A stretch of 64,000 nt of DNA, taken from assembly GCA_019915015.1 (NCBI GenBank), contig JAHBBC010000006.1, forward strand, positions 248,001 through 312,000, read 5' to 3'. Shown piece after piece: positions 1 through 11,385 of this stretch (positions are counted from its first letter, which is position 1; every line of letters begins with the position of its first letter). The position numbers and the translations under genes were made by a program. The notes beneath the pieces are model-generated. The model saw only the letters and a program-made list of their open reading frames with translations, was not told the DNA's origin and did no database searches. The stretch comes from Auriscalpium vulgare (lineage: Eukaryota > Basidiomycota > Agaricomycetes > Russulales > Auriscalpiaceae).

Positions 1-282
1 TGCCTCCGCGTTTTGATCGCCGGGGCCCTCGCCCGCAGCGTCCCCGTCGTTCTCGGGTGCTGCGTCCGACACACCCGATGCCTCGCCGTCGTCGTTTTCG
101 TTGTCGCCCTCGGCGCCTTCAGTGCTGGAAGTCGCGCGCTCTTCGTCCGACGCCCCACCTTCCGACGATGCGAGGTGTCCTGGCATGGACTCCGCCCGCT
201 GACTAGTCGAGTACTCCGACGGGGCCGATCGGGGCGGTGCGCGTCGAGTGGGCTCTACGATAACCCTCGCCTTTGGTGCCAT
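1..282 (-). CDS. gag: Gypsy-1b Gag, N-terminal fragment
   Basis: The frame opens at an ATG at 282-280 and stays open to the window edge (94 codons). The product starts MAPKARVIVEPTRR and is nearly identical to the start of the full Gypsy-1a Gag at 38809. It is rich in Ser, Glu, Asp and Gly and shows no folded domain, as expected for the disordered N-terminus of a fungal Gypsy Gag. The start codon lies 28 nt downstream of the primer-binding site in element orientation. Confidence 0.85.
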   Translation of the reverse strand, partial: MAPKARVIVEPTRRAPPRSAPSEYSTSQRAESMPGHLASSEGGASDEERATSSTEGAEGDNENDDGEASGVSDAAPENDGDAAGEGPGDQNAEA

Positions 283-309
283 CGGGTTGCTGAGCGGTTG
301 ACACTAGCC

Positions 310-327
310 CCCTCGCGGTGGGCTCCA
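310..327 (-). promoter_or_regulatory. Primer-binding site of Gypsy-1b
   Basis: The plus strand reads ccctcgcggtgggctcca, which ends in CCA like a tRNA 3' end. The element strand is therefore complementary to a tRNA with that terminus. It lies 4 nt inside the LTR end. The same 18 nt occur at 38837-38854 and 42384-42401, next to the 5' LTRs of two different Gypsy families. I cannot name the tRNA. Confidence 0.8.
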
Positions 328-331
328 CAAA

Positions 332-1187
332 TGATGAGATGAACCCTGGGGGAGGCCCCGGGAACGTCGATAGAAATGGAGGGAGCGAGCAGCCAACCGC
401 TGGCCCAAGAGGTAGTGGGTCGGAGGAAGAAACCCAAGGTCGCGACCGTGCCCCGAACAACCCACCCAGGACCCCGCGGGTCCTGCCCTCGTCCGGCGTC
501 TCTCTCTCTCTCTCTCTCTCTCTCTGCTCCCGCTCGACCGTCGCACGTTGCGTCTCCTCCCACACTATTCGATGCGACCCTCCCATCTGTCACCGCTGGC
601 CCGTCCTAGTCGCAGCGTCGCCCTTGCCGTCCGACCGTCCGACCTGTGTCCCTGCGCTTGCACCGTCCGAGTAGCTATCCTAGAATATAAACGTCAGTCA
701 TAAAACCTACCACACTGTATCACTCCAGTCTGTGGTTGAGTCGGGGCAGCGTAGCCCGTAGTATCGCAAAGGTGGCGCGACCCGGATGTCGCTACGGTTT
801 CCTGGTTTAAGTCATCGTGTCGGCCCAGTGGTCTGGCTGTGTCGCGTCGTGCGATGCTCTCTGTGAAGCAGGAATGAAAGGTGTAGTCTCGGGTGTAGGC
901 CCAAGGTCCAAAAGTGTCCCTACAACAAGTCGAATCGCGTCTATATACCGCTGCTTCGTCAGCTCTTCCCACGCGTCTGCGCTCCTACGCGTCCTACCAA
1001 GTTCCGCGCCCGACCGTTCCGACTCCCTACCTCGGCTCTCCGTCTCCTCCCCAGACGCTCGCTCGCTTTGTGCTGTCCCGTGGTCGTGCCGGTGCCGCGA
1101 CGCCTGTGGGGCGTCTCGGGGGTGTGTGTCTTGGTGTAGCGGTGTGATTGGTCCGTTTCGGTGCCTGTAGCGCTGCGGGTCCCATCA
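332..1187 (-). repeat. 5' LTR of Gypsy-1b
   Basis: It begins TGATGAGATGAACC and ends GGGTCCCATCA on the plus strand, so it has the short terminal inverted repeat TGATG/CATCA. It is 856 bp long. The ends were fixed by comparing three copies (332, 19203, 38859) whose flanks all differ. A (TC)n tract at about 505-525 is longer than in the other two copies. Confidence 0.92.
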
Positions 1188-1284
1188 ACGCATCAACCGG
1201 CACTTTCAACTGTGTGCAGGTTTAAACGCGTCATGGTGCACAAACCCGGCTACTACAATACCCGGGCTGAATAATTATATTATT

Positions 1285-1371
1285 AAAAAGTCGCACAGAG
1301 GGAGAATTGAACCTACAACCTCTTGGTTCTTTATATCAACCAATAGTATTGACCACTACACTACAAGGCCA
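1285..1371 (-). other. tRNA-derived pol III promoter module in X1
   Basis: Read on the minus strand, this stretch starts TGGCCTTG. It contains an A-box-like TAGTGTAGTGG and, about 50 nt on, a perfect B-box GGTTCAATTC, and it ends in a T run. The stems do not close well enough for a functional tRNA, so I call it a SINE-like or tRNA-relic module. The related copy in X2 is at 15650-15736. Confidence 0.55.
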
Positions 1372-2560
1372 TTTAGCTTTGTAGGATATGTACAGTAGTT
1401 GTTGACCTTCTTTTCTCCTGCCCTACAAGACAGTTTGCTCTTTGCATCAATTTCTTTCCCCTTCTTTGGTACTTTGGGAAAAGATATATATATATAAAGC
1501 TACAATTATTGTGATTTGCAAAATGGATGAGAATCACTGAAAAAAAGAGTTCAGAGGTCTTCGACCCGTGGGCTGCGGCGCCACCAGGTGCCGTGGCTTC
1601 GCTCTTGACTCCAACGCTTACACATCGCCGCTGCTTCCCACAACATGTGACGCGTTGTCGCTGTCGTGCTGACGTGCCATGAGACATTGACAACATGTAT
1701 CTCAGCTTCTACTGCGCCTGTGGAGGTGGTTCTGGGCTCAATCGAGATAGTGATGTATACTATCATGACTGATTCACATATACATGCAATTCTATGGTGC
1801 TACTGTGGATAGAAATTACATACATGTGAAAATGAAATACAACTATTTTGCCGTGAAATACAGCATCAGATAAACTCTTGGGCATCTTAGGAATACATGA
1901 CATCCAAGCCCTTGATAGAGCCCGGAACCACCTTCATAGGCGTAGTGGAAGCCAAGATACACATTGTTGATGTTGTGTGGCACGTCAGCACAACGGTGAC
2001 GGCGCTGATACACATCGCTCCATGCTGCGAGGCGATCATTACAGAATTTTCGCACTTTCATCAAGTTGACAGACACACAATTCTGAAGATCGCAGCATCG
2101 CACAGCAGTGCTCCGACCACCTGATTAGTTCTTCCAACCGCTCGCAAGATTGGAGTCTTGCAGAGCAGTCACGCAATCGGAATCTTACCTTGAACTTGCC
2201 GGGAGTGGGCCGATGCTTAGCACGGCAATACGATTCCACATTGAATACTCTCCACTAATGGACAAAACAAATGTGAACATGAGAGTCCGAGTTGAATCCA
2301 GTAAGGATGAGCAATGACCCACAGCGCTTGACGACCTGCTACCTCCAGAATTGCGGGCGGAGGTGGGCAAGGAAAATATTGTTGGATATATCACGTGAGC
2401 AAGCTCAAGACCGTGTCGGCAACTTCCGGGTCCTATACAGTTCACACGAACCATATTTTGTATACATGTAGCTGGCTCTTAGCGTACACTGTTATCAGCC
2501 TATTCCCTCTCTCATCGTGCTTCGAGTGCATCGCACCCTCTTCTTGTAGATCATGTGGAC

Positions 2561-2609
2561 CATATTTGTTGGGGAAATTGGGTCCAACCCAATTTCCCCA
2601 ACAAATATG
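2561..2609. repeat. Perfect 49-nt palindrome (23-bp arms, 3-nt centre)
   Basis: The arms begin catatttgttgg and end ccaacaaatatg around the centre cca. Immediately right of it, overlapping by 3 nt, 2607-2622 and 2643-2658 form a second inverted repeat (atgacgtcactccggt, one mismatch). A decayed relative of the same arrangement is visible at about 3027-3115. It lies in the part of X1 not shared with X2. Confidence 0.85.
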
Positions 2610-3928
2610 ACGTCACTCCGGTCACTAAACTGTCGGTTTGTTACCGGAGTGATGTCATAAGTCACACTGTTGCTATGGTAATAACAACATGTACCTACAC
2701 ACGAGGAAATGCACTTATGAGGCATATGGATAACAGCCCAGTTGGGGTGTTGTTTAATGTGTGGATGTTGTCTGCAGTGTAAGAGTGTCAGAGTGAGCAG
2801 AGTACAGATGTTGCTGAAGGTGCGCTAGCACTATGTGATTATTGTCAAAAGATGTGAATACATAGTGATGACGGGCGACGTGGGTGACACGCTAGGGGTG
2901 GCATGCACCGTGAGCAGGTTGGGGCTCGGTCGGGGGGTGCAGTGGCAGGTATCACGCCATGCAGGGCGTGTGTAGCTGCACCCGTCGATGCTGGCACTGG
3001 TGGACGGCACTGCTAGATGCTAAACAATATTTGTTGCCAACACTTGAGCTCAAAAGCAATGACGTCATTTCGGCTTTTAAATGCACTTTAATACCCGGAA
3101 TGATGTCATCGTCTTTTCCTACCGACTGTGCACTGTTCGATGTTCAATCCTGGCAATATAATCACTGTGCGCGTTGTATGGTCTGAGTAAGTTTCATAGG
3201 CAACAATACATGTGTACAGTGTATCATCCCGTGAGGCCGGTGAGGGAGCTGAAAGCACGAGTGAACAAAGCGTGGGACTGAATTTCCAAAAAAGGCGACA
3301 CAGACTGTCGTTGCATGGGTCAAAAAAATGCTGGATGTAGATGACATAAGCAACGATTCAAAGGATCATAACACCACACTCGCGCCAGCGACGCTGTCGC
3401 ACGCAGCGCACACAGTCATCCGACCACTTGCTCGTTGTTCCAACTGCCACCATGTGACCTCGAGCACAGCACCTCCCACAGCTGTCACAATGCGTCGGAA
3501 TTCCATCAGACATGTTTACTGTTGAGATTGTCATCAGAATGTATGCACGATGCCACTCCAGTCACTGTGACATCTGTATTCCTCTGCAGTCGCACTATTG
3601 TCCTCTGACCATTGTTCACCTCAGTTCTTGTACTCACACTGCATCGTTCTGATCCCGATTGTTTTGTATTTTTAATAGCGTCCCGATTATTGCCTCAGGA
3701 TTCTGACCACCATTCCGGAGCATTCTTACCGGAAGAATAATCACAACGTCACAACATTGCAACACTCACCTCCGACCACCTAGTGCATCGGAGCATGCAG
3801 GATGTTGAGCTACCACCCAGTGATAGAGACAATCCCCAAGCCTAGACTGTCAGCAATTTTGCTTGGGTATATTTAATGGCCAAGCCCCTCTCCCCCCTGC
3901 CCCCTAAATGATTAAGAGTAATTGTACT

Positions 3929-3945
3929 GCCATGCTTGCACTGGC
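3929..3945 (+). other. 3'-terminal hairpin of X1
   Basis: The sequence gccatgcttgcactggc folds with GCCA/TGGC and an inner TGC/GCA around a small loop and one bulge. It ends 14 nt before the element terminus at 3959, where Helitrons carry their 3' hairpin. Confidence 0.7.
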
Positions 3946-3959
3946 CATTTCCCACCAAG

Positions 3960-4195
3960 TCTGTCGTGCAACCAGGCTGTGCGAGTCTGATGGAAATCTG
4001 ATGCGTCGTGACGGGCGTGGGAAATGCTGTGCTGGCGAGCGTGTGGCGACTGGGGGCGCGTGGTGCGAGCAGCGTGGGAGTCGGCGGGGCGTTCCGATCG
4101 TGGCGCAGGAAGGCCGAGGTCACGTGACCGAGGACTTGGTCGAAAATGCGAAAAGACAGTCGAGATCCCCTCCCAGCGCGGGACGGGGCTTGTCA
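3960..4195 (-). repeat. 3' LTR fragment of Gypsy-2
   Basis: These are 236 bp ending ggacggggcttgtca, matching the right end of the LTR at 42406-43703 without a visible difference. The rest of this LTR is displaced by X1, which begins at 3959 going left. The LTR is bounded internally by a purine tract on the minus strand. Confidence 0.88.
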
Positions 4196-4232
4196 CCTCC
4201 TCCTCACTGAGAACCTGACCGTCCACGGTCAG
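4196..4232 (-). promoter_or_regulatory. Hairpin plus polypurine tract of Gypsy-2
   Basis: On the element (minus) strand a 7-bp stem, CTGACCG/CGGTCAG with loop TGGA (4215-4232), is followed by a 5-nt spacer, CAGT, and then GAGGAGGAGG directly abutting the LTR start TGACAAGC. The purine run is the normal primer for plus-strand DNA synthesis. The hairpin is an addition shared with the other modules at 8540-8576, 20052-20089, 21731-21770 and 26035-26065. Confidence 0.8.
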
Positions 4233-4725
4233 TGTGTCGAGGCGATGCAGTCGTACGGGAGTAGTCGGAAAGCGAATTCAATGGCGGGGGAGTCGGAGGC
4301 GAATAGCGGGCATGTCGGAAGCGATTAGCGGAGTCGGTCGGGAACGGATGACTGCGACGGGCGAGGTCGGACGATAATATGAAAGTCGGAGGCGAACGTG
4401 CGAGTCTGGAGGGTCGTCGCAGGAAGAGTCGATACTGGATGAAGACGTAGGCGCCGTGGTGATGTCATGGGCTAGGCGCGGCGCGTCATGCAGCCGGGAA
4501 GGTATACTTGGCTACCAAAGGCGATCGCAGGTGAGGCGGAGACGTGGGGTCGGAGTCCGGTATTCGTCGGCACGTCGCAGGCAGCACAAGGGCGCGATCG
4601 AAAATTCTGCGAAGTCGAACGAATCGCTAGGAGACAATGGGGACGTCGGAATCCCATAAAAGGCGTGCGATCGCGAGTCGGAGGCTCCATCTTCCTGCCT
4701 TCCTACCACTGGCGCTCTCTTGCAA
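4233..4725. other. Promoter and leader region of the Gypsy-2 antisense gene
   Basis: This is a GC-rich, non-coding stretch between the polypurine module and the antisense gene. The TATA-like cataaaagg at 4655-4663 lies about 65 nt upstream of the ATG at 4726, and a pyrimidine-rich leader follows. I see no gene here on either strand. Confidence 0.5.
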
Positions 4726-6751
4726 ATGTCTGCCCCTACTCCTCGCCGCCTCTCCGACGACAGCGTCGTTCGACAACTCGAGCGCGTCCTCAACCAGTGG
4801 TCCGAGTACGCCAACGCAGCGCAACGACTCCAATGGGTCCGCGACATGGCCAAAGCTATCGTGAGTGCTTGTGCGACCCTTTCGCCTGACTTCCCGACTG
4901 ACTTTCCCGTCGTCAGACCTTCGCTCACTCGTATCCGAACGTCGAGGCGCGACTCGCGCAAATCATCGTGGACTTCCGGGCACTCTACCGGGCGCACGGC
5001 ACACCGGAGTGGAAGGAGCTGGCCCAGGAAGCCCTCTACGACGCGTCGGAGCTGGTTGAAGAGTCCGAGGTACGTGATCGTGTTCTTGGTTGATGCTTGC
5101 GACTGACTTCATCTTCTAGATTGACGACGACGAGTACTTCGCGAGAATGCTCGCCAGCGACGCCGCGCCGGACGCGTTTGTTGCGCCGCCCTCTCCCGCG
5201 CCCCTTCCTTTCCCACCACCTCACCAGCCGACTCCCGCCCGAGCAGTGTCGCTGGCTCCGATCGCGGTCGAGGAGGTTCCGGCGACGGAACCTTCCGAAG
5301 ACGGTGAGATCCACGAGTCGGGAGACGACGAGCTCGTCGAGGTCGTGCCGTCTGCCACGGAGACCGTCAGGCCGCGCAGACACAAGGGCGAATCGGACAG
5401 GGAGATGAGCATGCGGCTCCAGTTCGAGAAGGCGCGTGCCGACGCGCTTGTTACCCGTATCCAGCTCGGGGAGTTCAACTTCAAGGGCACGCCGGTAAGT
5501 CTTGATCGCATGTCGTTCCCGACCGCACGCTGACTCTTCCCTAGGCATGCGACTACTGTGCGAAGACCGGCTCGGACGGACGCCTCGATTGTCGCTACAA
5601 GGCAACCCTCAAGCCGTCGGGGTGGACTGTCGAGTGCGAGAAGTATCGGGAGGCGAAGAAGGGGTGCCGGTGGAGTGAAGAAAACGCGCGCGGTAAGCAG
5701 TCCACATCTATCGCATCTGCGACTTATCATTAACCTTCGATCGCAGCGGCTCTTCGTGCTCGCAAGGCGTCTGCTGCAACCAGTATCAAGGCAGAGGCCA
5801 TCGCGCATGTCGCAGGCCAGAAGCGGGCCGCATCGGCGACTCCCGATCATGAACGCAAAGACACCACCTTCAAGGCTCCGAAGATGGCGCATGAGACCGC
5901 GCGCAAGGAGACACGGGCGTCGGCACACGGTGAGTACTTCCTGCGACGCCCTCCGATCGTTGCTGACTCGTCCTTGAACCCTTTTTAGCTCCTCCGCGTT
6001 CCTTCGTCGGCAAGCCTCCGCCGCCTGTCGCCGCCGCCGTCCCCGCACTAGCCAACATGGACGTCGACGTGACTCAAGAGGCCGGACCGTCGCATCAAGT
6101 CGGAGGAGCGCGTCAAGCTGTGCCGCTAGAGTCGCAGACGCAACGGACGGTGCCAGGTAAGAGCGGCCAGCTCTTCTTGGCGAGTCCCGAGGCGACGACT
6201 GACGTGCCGCGCTCAGGATTGGAACGCGCAGGCTCGTGGGTGCAAGAGGTCGCGGAGTGGCAAACGCCGCCGGTCGACGTGTTCGAGGCAGAGGAGGAGC
6301 CGGTCGCAGGTGAGTTTTGTCTTGAACTTGTTCGGGGCTTCGCTAACCGTTTTTCCTAGGTCCGTCGCATCCAGCGACCGCCCGTCCGACCGCCAGCAAG
6401 GGCAAGGGCAAGGGCAAGGCGCTCCGGCAACACATTCTCCCTCCCGGTCCACGTCCACGCGACTTCATCGCGTTTCCGTCTTTCGCCTCTCTTCAAGACC
6501 TCGTCGCTGGGCGGATCGAGACGGTCTCGGGCACCAGGACTCCGGGGGGCATTACGCTCATCGTCAAGGAGGTGCGCAAGTCGCGCTCGGAGGAACTCGC
6601 CCAGATGTTCGCCCTCCGCGACTCATTCATCGACGGCTGGTGGCGCGACGTCCGCTTGATCAACGCGCCCCTCTGGAGGGCGTACGCGGCGGGGCAGGTC
6701 CCGAGGATCCTGCGCGAGGAGGACGAGTGGTACGAGGTGTTCGAAGAGTAG
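4726..6751 (+). CDS. Antisense spliced gene of Gypsy-2 (unknown function, cysteine cluster)
   Basis: I do not recognise the product. Eight exons join in frame: 4726-4860, 4917-5069, 5120-5494, 5545-5692, 5747-5929, 5989-6156, 6217-6309, 6360-6751 (548 residues). Every intron is GT-AG and 50-60 nt; the 6157-6216 intron is 60 nt and in frame, so retention is possible. The N-terminus looks helical. Residues about 223-265 carry a cluster, C-x2-C-x10-C-x14-C-x9-C, encoded mostly by one exon. A basic, Lys/Gly-rich stretch (KGKGKGK) precedes a C-terminal domain rich in Trp (DGWWRDVRLIN). It runs tail to tail with pol, between pol and the 3' LTR, opposite to the element. Gypsy-1a has a positional counterpart at 23536-25758. 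DNA or RNA binding through the Cys cluster is a guess. Confidence 0.75.
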
Positions 6752-7088
6752 GTGATAGTCGGAGATGTGAGGCGACGTAGTAGATACCCTGTAATTGTAT
6801 TGCGACTTGTTTTCTTGCGACTTGACGTGAATACGACTTTTCTTGCCTGCTCCGACTGTGTTGATGACTGCGCGGGGACTTCGACTTGACTCCGATTATG
6901 TAATGATAAAAGAATGTGGGCGTCCGACTAAGTCGAACTAATGACTTTTGTTTAAGCCTCAGTAATCCTTCATAGGCTAAGGCCCTTTATCTTGAGTGGG
7001 CCTGCGCTACAGCGATACGACGCGAGCGACTTGGTGATGGGGATGGAAAAGGAAAGGAATGTCGGAGGGATGATGCGATCGGAATACT
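6752..7088. other. Tail-to-tail spacer between antisense gene and pol
   Basis: This holds the presumed 3' ends of two convergent transcripts. It is AT-richer than its surroundings, and I see no coding potential and no clear purine tract. Confidence 0.5.
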
Positions 7089-10000
7089 CTACACTTGATC
7101 GGGGACTTCGTCTTCGTCGTCGGGTGCGTCGAGAAGGGGTGGCTCTTCGCCGTCGTCATTTCCATGTTGCGTCGAGGCTTCTAACTCGCGTAGTCGATGA
7201 GTGTCTATGTCGACGTCGGACAAGTGGAAGGGAATCTCCTTGCGAGCGAAGTAGGGGATGACTCGAAATGCGGCGATCGGACGGTCGAGTACAGAGCCGT
7301 CCAGCTCCGCGACGATGTATGCTCCTCCCCGATTGCGGGAGACGACGACTAGGGGTCCTAGGTAGCGCGGGCGCATCTTCCGATTGAGTGACTTCTCAAT
7401 CGCAGTGTGTCGGATGAGTACAAGAGCGCCTCGCTTGAAGTCGAAGTTCTTGATGACGTGTGAATGTTCCTTCTCGAACTTCCTAGCGTTCGCGAGTCGC
7501 TCAGCGTATACGTCCGATCGGAGAGCGGAGACTTGATCATGTCGTTTCTGCAGTGCGATTGCCCGTCGCGCGATGAGGTCTGTGGTCGAGAGAAGAGATT
7601 CGGGAGGGGGCTGGAGGTACGTCACTTCAGAGATGTCGAGGGGAATGATCGGGTGACATCCGGTGACAGCGAAGTATGGGGAGCAGCCCATGCGCTTCCG
7701 AACCGTGATACGTTCCGACCAGAACACCGAGAAAGCGCAGCGCGCCCACTGGTTCTGGTCACCATTCGCGGCCTTGTAGAGTGCTTGCCGAACGTCATAA
7801 TGAGCACGTTCGACGATTCCGTTAGCACGAGAGTTGTAGCCTGAGATGCGAATGTGGCGTATGTGGTATTTCTTCTCAAGATGAACCAGGGCTTTGACAA
7901 AAGGACCGCCATTGTCAGTGACGACCTCCGACAGGGAACCCCAGCAACAGAGGATGCTTTGGAAGATCCAGTCCGCGATCGCGACGGCGTTCTCCTTCTT
8001 GAGTAGGGAGAACTCCGGGTAGGTCGTAAGTGAGCAGCGACCTTGGACGATATAGCGGTATCCTCCTGAGACGGGCATGTGCAGTGTGTCGACGTAGATC
8101 TTTGCGAACAAGGGAGCGGGAGTTGCGACGGTCGGAGGGATGAGGATCTGTCGCTTCTGGCATTGTTGACAGAGGTGGCATGTGCGAACATACCACATAA
8201 CGTCCGATTCATAGGACGGCCACCAGAAGCGTTCTCCGACTAGAGATCGAGTCGCAAAGACTCCGCGATGTCCGACTTTGTCGTGGCAGTCGACTAGGAC
8301 TTGAATACGGCGCTTGGGGTGGGGGATGAGCTTGTGCGCGCCATCTCCTGACCGTCGATAGAGTCGATTGCCGGTGCTGAAGAATCGGAGCGCGTATCGG
8401 ACGAAAGTCGCAAATTCTTGGTCGGAAAGGTGATCTGGTTGCACGGGATCTTCTAACCATTCGCGAACATGGACTAGTCGCTCGTCGGCTTTGATCGCTG
8501 CGTCGCTGCGTGGGACTTCGTCGTACGATAGCTCGGGCTCCTCCTCCTCACTGAGATCTTGACCGTCCGCGGTCAATGCGAACACAGCGTTGAGTCCTGG
8601 GGCGGGGAGGGAGGGAGCTTGGTCGGGTTTGACTGTGGAGCTATGCGTGGGGACTGCGAGCAAAAACCCATACAGGTTGTCGAGCCAATCATCGTAGTCT
8701 TCGTCGGGGGGTTCCTCTGGATCGCCTGGTTGTCGGACGCGACGCGACAGTCCGTCGGGACCATGTGCGATGCCTGGGACGTGTCGCAGGAGGAACTTGA
8801 AGACGAGGATGCCGATGATCCAGCGATTGATGCTAGCCGTCGGAACCAAATCGGGGTTCTTGAGCATTCCTCCGATCGAGCTGGCATCGACTTCGACGAT
8901 GAAGTTCCGTAGTCCGATGAGATACATGCGAAGGGCGCGAAGCGATCGGAAGAGTCCATAGATCTCGAGCTTGGGCTGGGAGAAGCGTCGTTCGCGATCG
9001 TTGAGCGAGATCGATCCAAAACGGCTGTAGTAACGCTTCTTCGGGTTGTTCAGTTCCTCTTGGGCGAGAATGTAGCCGACGGCGATGTAGGATGTGTCGA
9101 CTGCAAGTACGACTGGTGCTTGCGACTCGTAATCGATCGCTCGAAGGGCGTCCGACTTGACCAGCGCGTTTTTGAGGTACTCTTGCGCCTTGTGCTGATC
9201 GGGACCGTACTCCCACTCCGTACCCTTCCGTGTGAGCTTGGTGAGAGGCCACGCATGCTTCACAAAGTCCTTGATGAATATCCTGCAGACTCCGACTGTG
9301 CCAAGGAAAGCGCGAACGTCGGAGAGATCCTTGAGGGGACCCCAGTTCGTGATGGCTGAGATTGTGGTCGGATCAGCGCGGCGACCTTCCGGAGTGCAGA
9401 GGTGGCGGAGGACGGTGAATTCTCGAGCGATGAGGATCGACTTGGGACCGGAGAAGGTACCGCCGGAGTAGCGCATGCGCTGGAGGATCCGATTGACGTT
9501 GGTGAGGTGCTCCCAGACGAAGCGACGAATGTCCTTGTTTTCCGGGATCATCTCGTAAGATCCATCGGAAAGTCGATAGTCGGACTTGGGGCCTTTGAGG
9601 GGGACATCGTCGATGAAGGGCACGGTGAAGGTCGGGATCTCATCCTGCAAAATGAACGTGACGTCGTCGTGGAATATGGGGACCGAGTTCGTCCACCCCA
9701 TCGGAAGGGTGACTAGACAAAGTGCTCCGTAAGGCGTCTGGAAGGTTGTGAAGTCGCGGGATCGGGGGTCGATGAGTCGCTCGTCGTATCCGACGTAGAG
9801 GTCGAGGATGCCACCGCAGGCGCGTCCTCCGAACTGTTCGGCGAGTTGTTCTTGGATCGGAGGGACACCGGAGTGTGCGACTGTGACGGCGTTGAGCGGC
9901 TCGAGCGAGTGGACTATGCGGAGACTTTTTCCGTCCTTCTTCGCAACACAGAACCATTTGGATCGATAGGAGGAGTTGGAGGGCTCGTAGACGCCTGCTG

Positions 10001-10842
10001 CGATCTTCTTCTTGATCATGGCGCAGACGTCGTTGTAGATGCCCGGAGGTATGGGGATGTTGCGATCGACCCATGGAACGTGTGCGACTACAGGAATCTG
10101 GATCGGAGGGAAGTATTCGGGTTTGAAGCTGCCGCGTTCGGTGTCGTCCCATGCGAAAGCCTCGTTCTGTTTTACGATGATGTCGTGCAAGAGGTCGCGC
10201 TCGGTCGGGGTGAGGAATTCGTAGCTGGGGTTCGCGTCCATCTTGTCGTGACGTTCTTGGGTGTATCGACCGGTGGGAACGAAGGGCGGGGGATGCGTCG
10301 ATAATGGTGGCATGGATGCGAGGGGGTCTCCGATGATGTTGCGCTCGATGCGAAACCCGTCAGGGAGCGTGCCAAGAATGGGGCGGACTTTGTCTGCGAC
10401 GGGCTTGTACTTCTTCTTGCCAAGAAAGATGTCGACTGGGTCCAGATCGGAAGGCGAAGGCGACGATGTGGACGAGTTCAAGAAAGTGGTCGGTGGTCGC
10501 GGGGAATGTCCAAGATATTGCTGAGTGTCGTCGTCAAGATGTGGGTGTCGATAGCGCGGTTTCTGAGTCGGAGATGGCTTGCGATCGGACGACGTATACT
10601 GGTGACCAAGATTTGATTCGGGAGTCGTACGTGATTTACAAGGCTCTGCGGGACATATTTTGTTCAAGAAAGACGGGGCTGCGTACTCTGGCAAATGCGT
10701 GCGGGCTTCGGAGGCGGTAACATAGGCAGCTTGAATCGCGGAGTCGTCGGAGGCGTCGATTGGGGTATATGCAATGATGCGCGCGTCGTCGCCATCGCCT
10801 TCGATGATCATGGCGATGGCTTCATCTTCACCTAGATCATCA
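7089..10842 (-). CDS. pol: Gypsy-2 Pol (reverse transcriptase, RNase H, integrase)
   Basis: One open frame with no stops runs from the REP-1A junction at 10842 to the stop at 7089. Its first in-frame ATG is at 10811, but the frame continues across the REP-1A insertion into 19152-19202 (IIGFARHAIAAPTF-DDL), so that ATG is not the natural start. Order: reverse transcriptase with TLPMGWTNSVPIFHDDV and the active-site FIDDV (the usual YVDD varied); RNase H (DTSYIAVGYILAQEE); an HHCC zinc-binding region (HDKVGHRG...CHLCQQC); integrase core with Asp in YVDTLHM, TDNGGPF and Glu in NGIVERAH; and a GPLVV-type C-terminal module. No chromodomain is visible. The ORF looks catalytically complete, though the element is broken. 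Confidence 0.93.
8540..8576 (-). promoter_or_regulatory. Second hairpin/purine module inside Gypsy-2 pol
   Basis: On the minus strand, stem TTGACCG/CGGTCAA with loop CGGA (8559-8576) is followed by a 5-nt spacer, CAGT and GAGGAGGAGG. About 35 nt match the true 3' module at 4196-4232. The outer stem pair is T-A here and C-G there, so pairing is kept. The stretch is translated as part of the acidic linker DLSEEEEPELSYDEV before the integrase. It may be a central purine tract or the origin of the 3' module. Confidence 0.55.
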
Positions 10843-11385
10843 CATGTTGAAGAGAGCCGTTGCTACGCACGGCAGGCGATTCCATCCAAGCATAGTTAAT
10901 AATGTTATGGTGAGTATATGATGTATTTGAAAATGTGACTATAAATACCAGCAACAAAGTAAAGATGCCTTGGGAATGCAAAATTCTCAGTCTTCCCTCA
11001 ATTATTTGTTCAGTTGTACATGAGGAAACAAAGAGGGAGCTATGGTTTATATATACTTACAAGTGATGTCTATTCATTTGGAGTTCAACAATTTTAGAGT
11101 TTGTTATTTGCAGAAGGAGTGGTGAAGGAAAGCATTTGTAGCAAACATGTGGCTTATAAGGATGGATGATATACTGACCTAAATCTACATGAACAATGAT
11201 CTGAGGTCAAATTTACTACATATGGCGTTAGTTCAGAAGCCAATAGAGCAGTCAATATTGAATTGTTAATGTATATGGCACCCAGGCCATGAACAAACAC
11301 GAGCAACAATATTGAATCTTTAATCTATGCTACACTCGAAAGTAATCAAACCCTAAGCCTACTGAGGCGAGCCACTTCTTGAATT
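10843..11385. other. Left arm of REP-1A (non-coding)
   Basis: This AT-rich stretch begins with the terminal hairpin gccgttgctacgcacggc (10856-10873) and the inner motif caggcgattcc. It repeats almost exactly at 28013-28557. I see no gene in it. Confidence 0.7.

Larger units (their letters stand above)
1..1187 (-). mobile_element. Gypsy-1b LTR retrotransposon, 5' end only
   Basis: This is the 5' end of a Ty3/Gypsy element on the minus strand, cut by the window edge. It holds a 5' LTR (332-1187), a primer-binding site (310-327) and the first 94 codons of gag (282 down to 1). The order and sequence match Gypsy-1a at 38530-39707 closely, but the LTR is visibly more diverged (for example a longer CT run near 505-525). 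It is inserted in the Helitron-like element X1: the sequence right of 1187 continues as X1. Its 3' part and its left target duplication lie outside the window. Confidence 0.9.
1188..3959 (+). mobile_element. X1, Helitron-like element (5' part cut by Gypsy-1b)
   Basis: This is the inverted counterpart of X2 (12079-16830). Positions 1188-2190 match the reverse complement of about 14840-15835, and about 3350-3959 match that of 12079-12700. The middle (about 2190-3350) is private to this copy. The 3' end is ...cccaccaag followed by a T at 3960. It carries a terminal hairpin (3929-3945) 14 nt before the end and the inner motif gattaagagtaattgta before the hairpin. Right of 3959 the Gypsy-2 LTR resumes at the base equivalent to 43468, so 3959 is an exact boundary. 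No rolling-circle transposase is visible, so the copy is non-autonomous. Confidence 0.75.
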
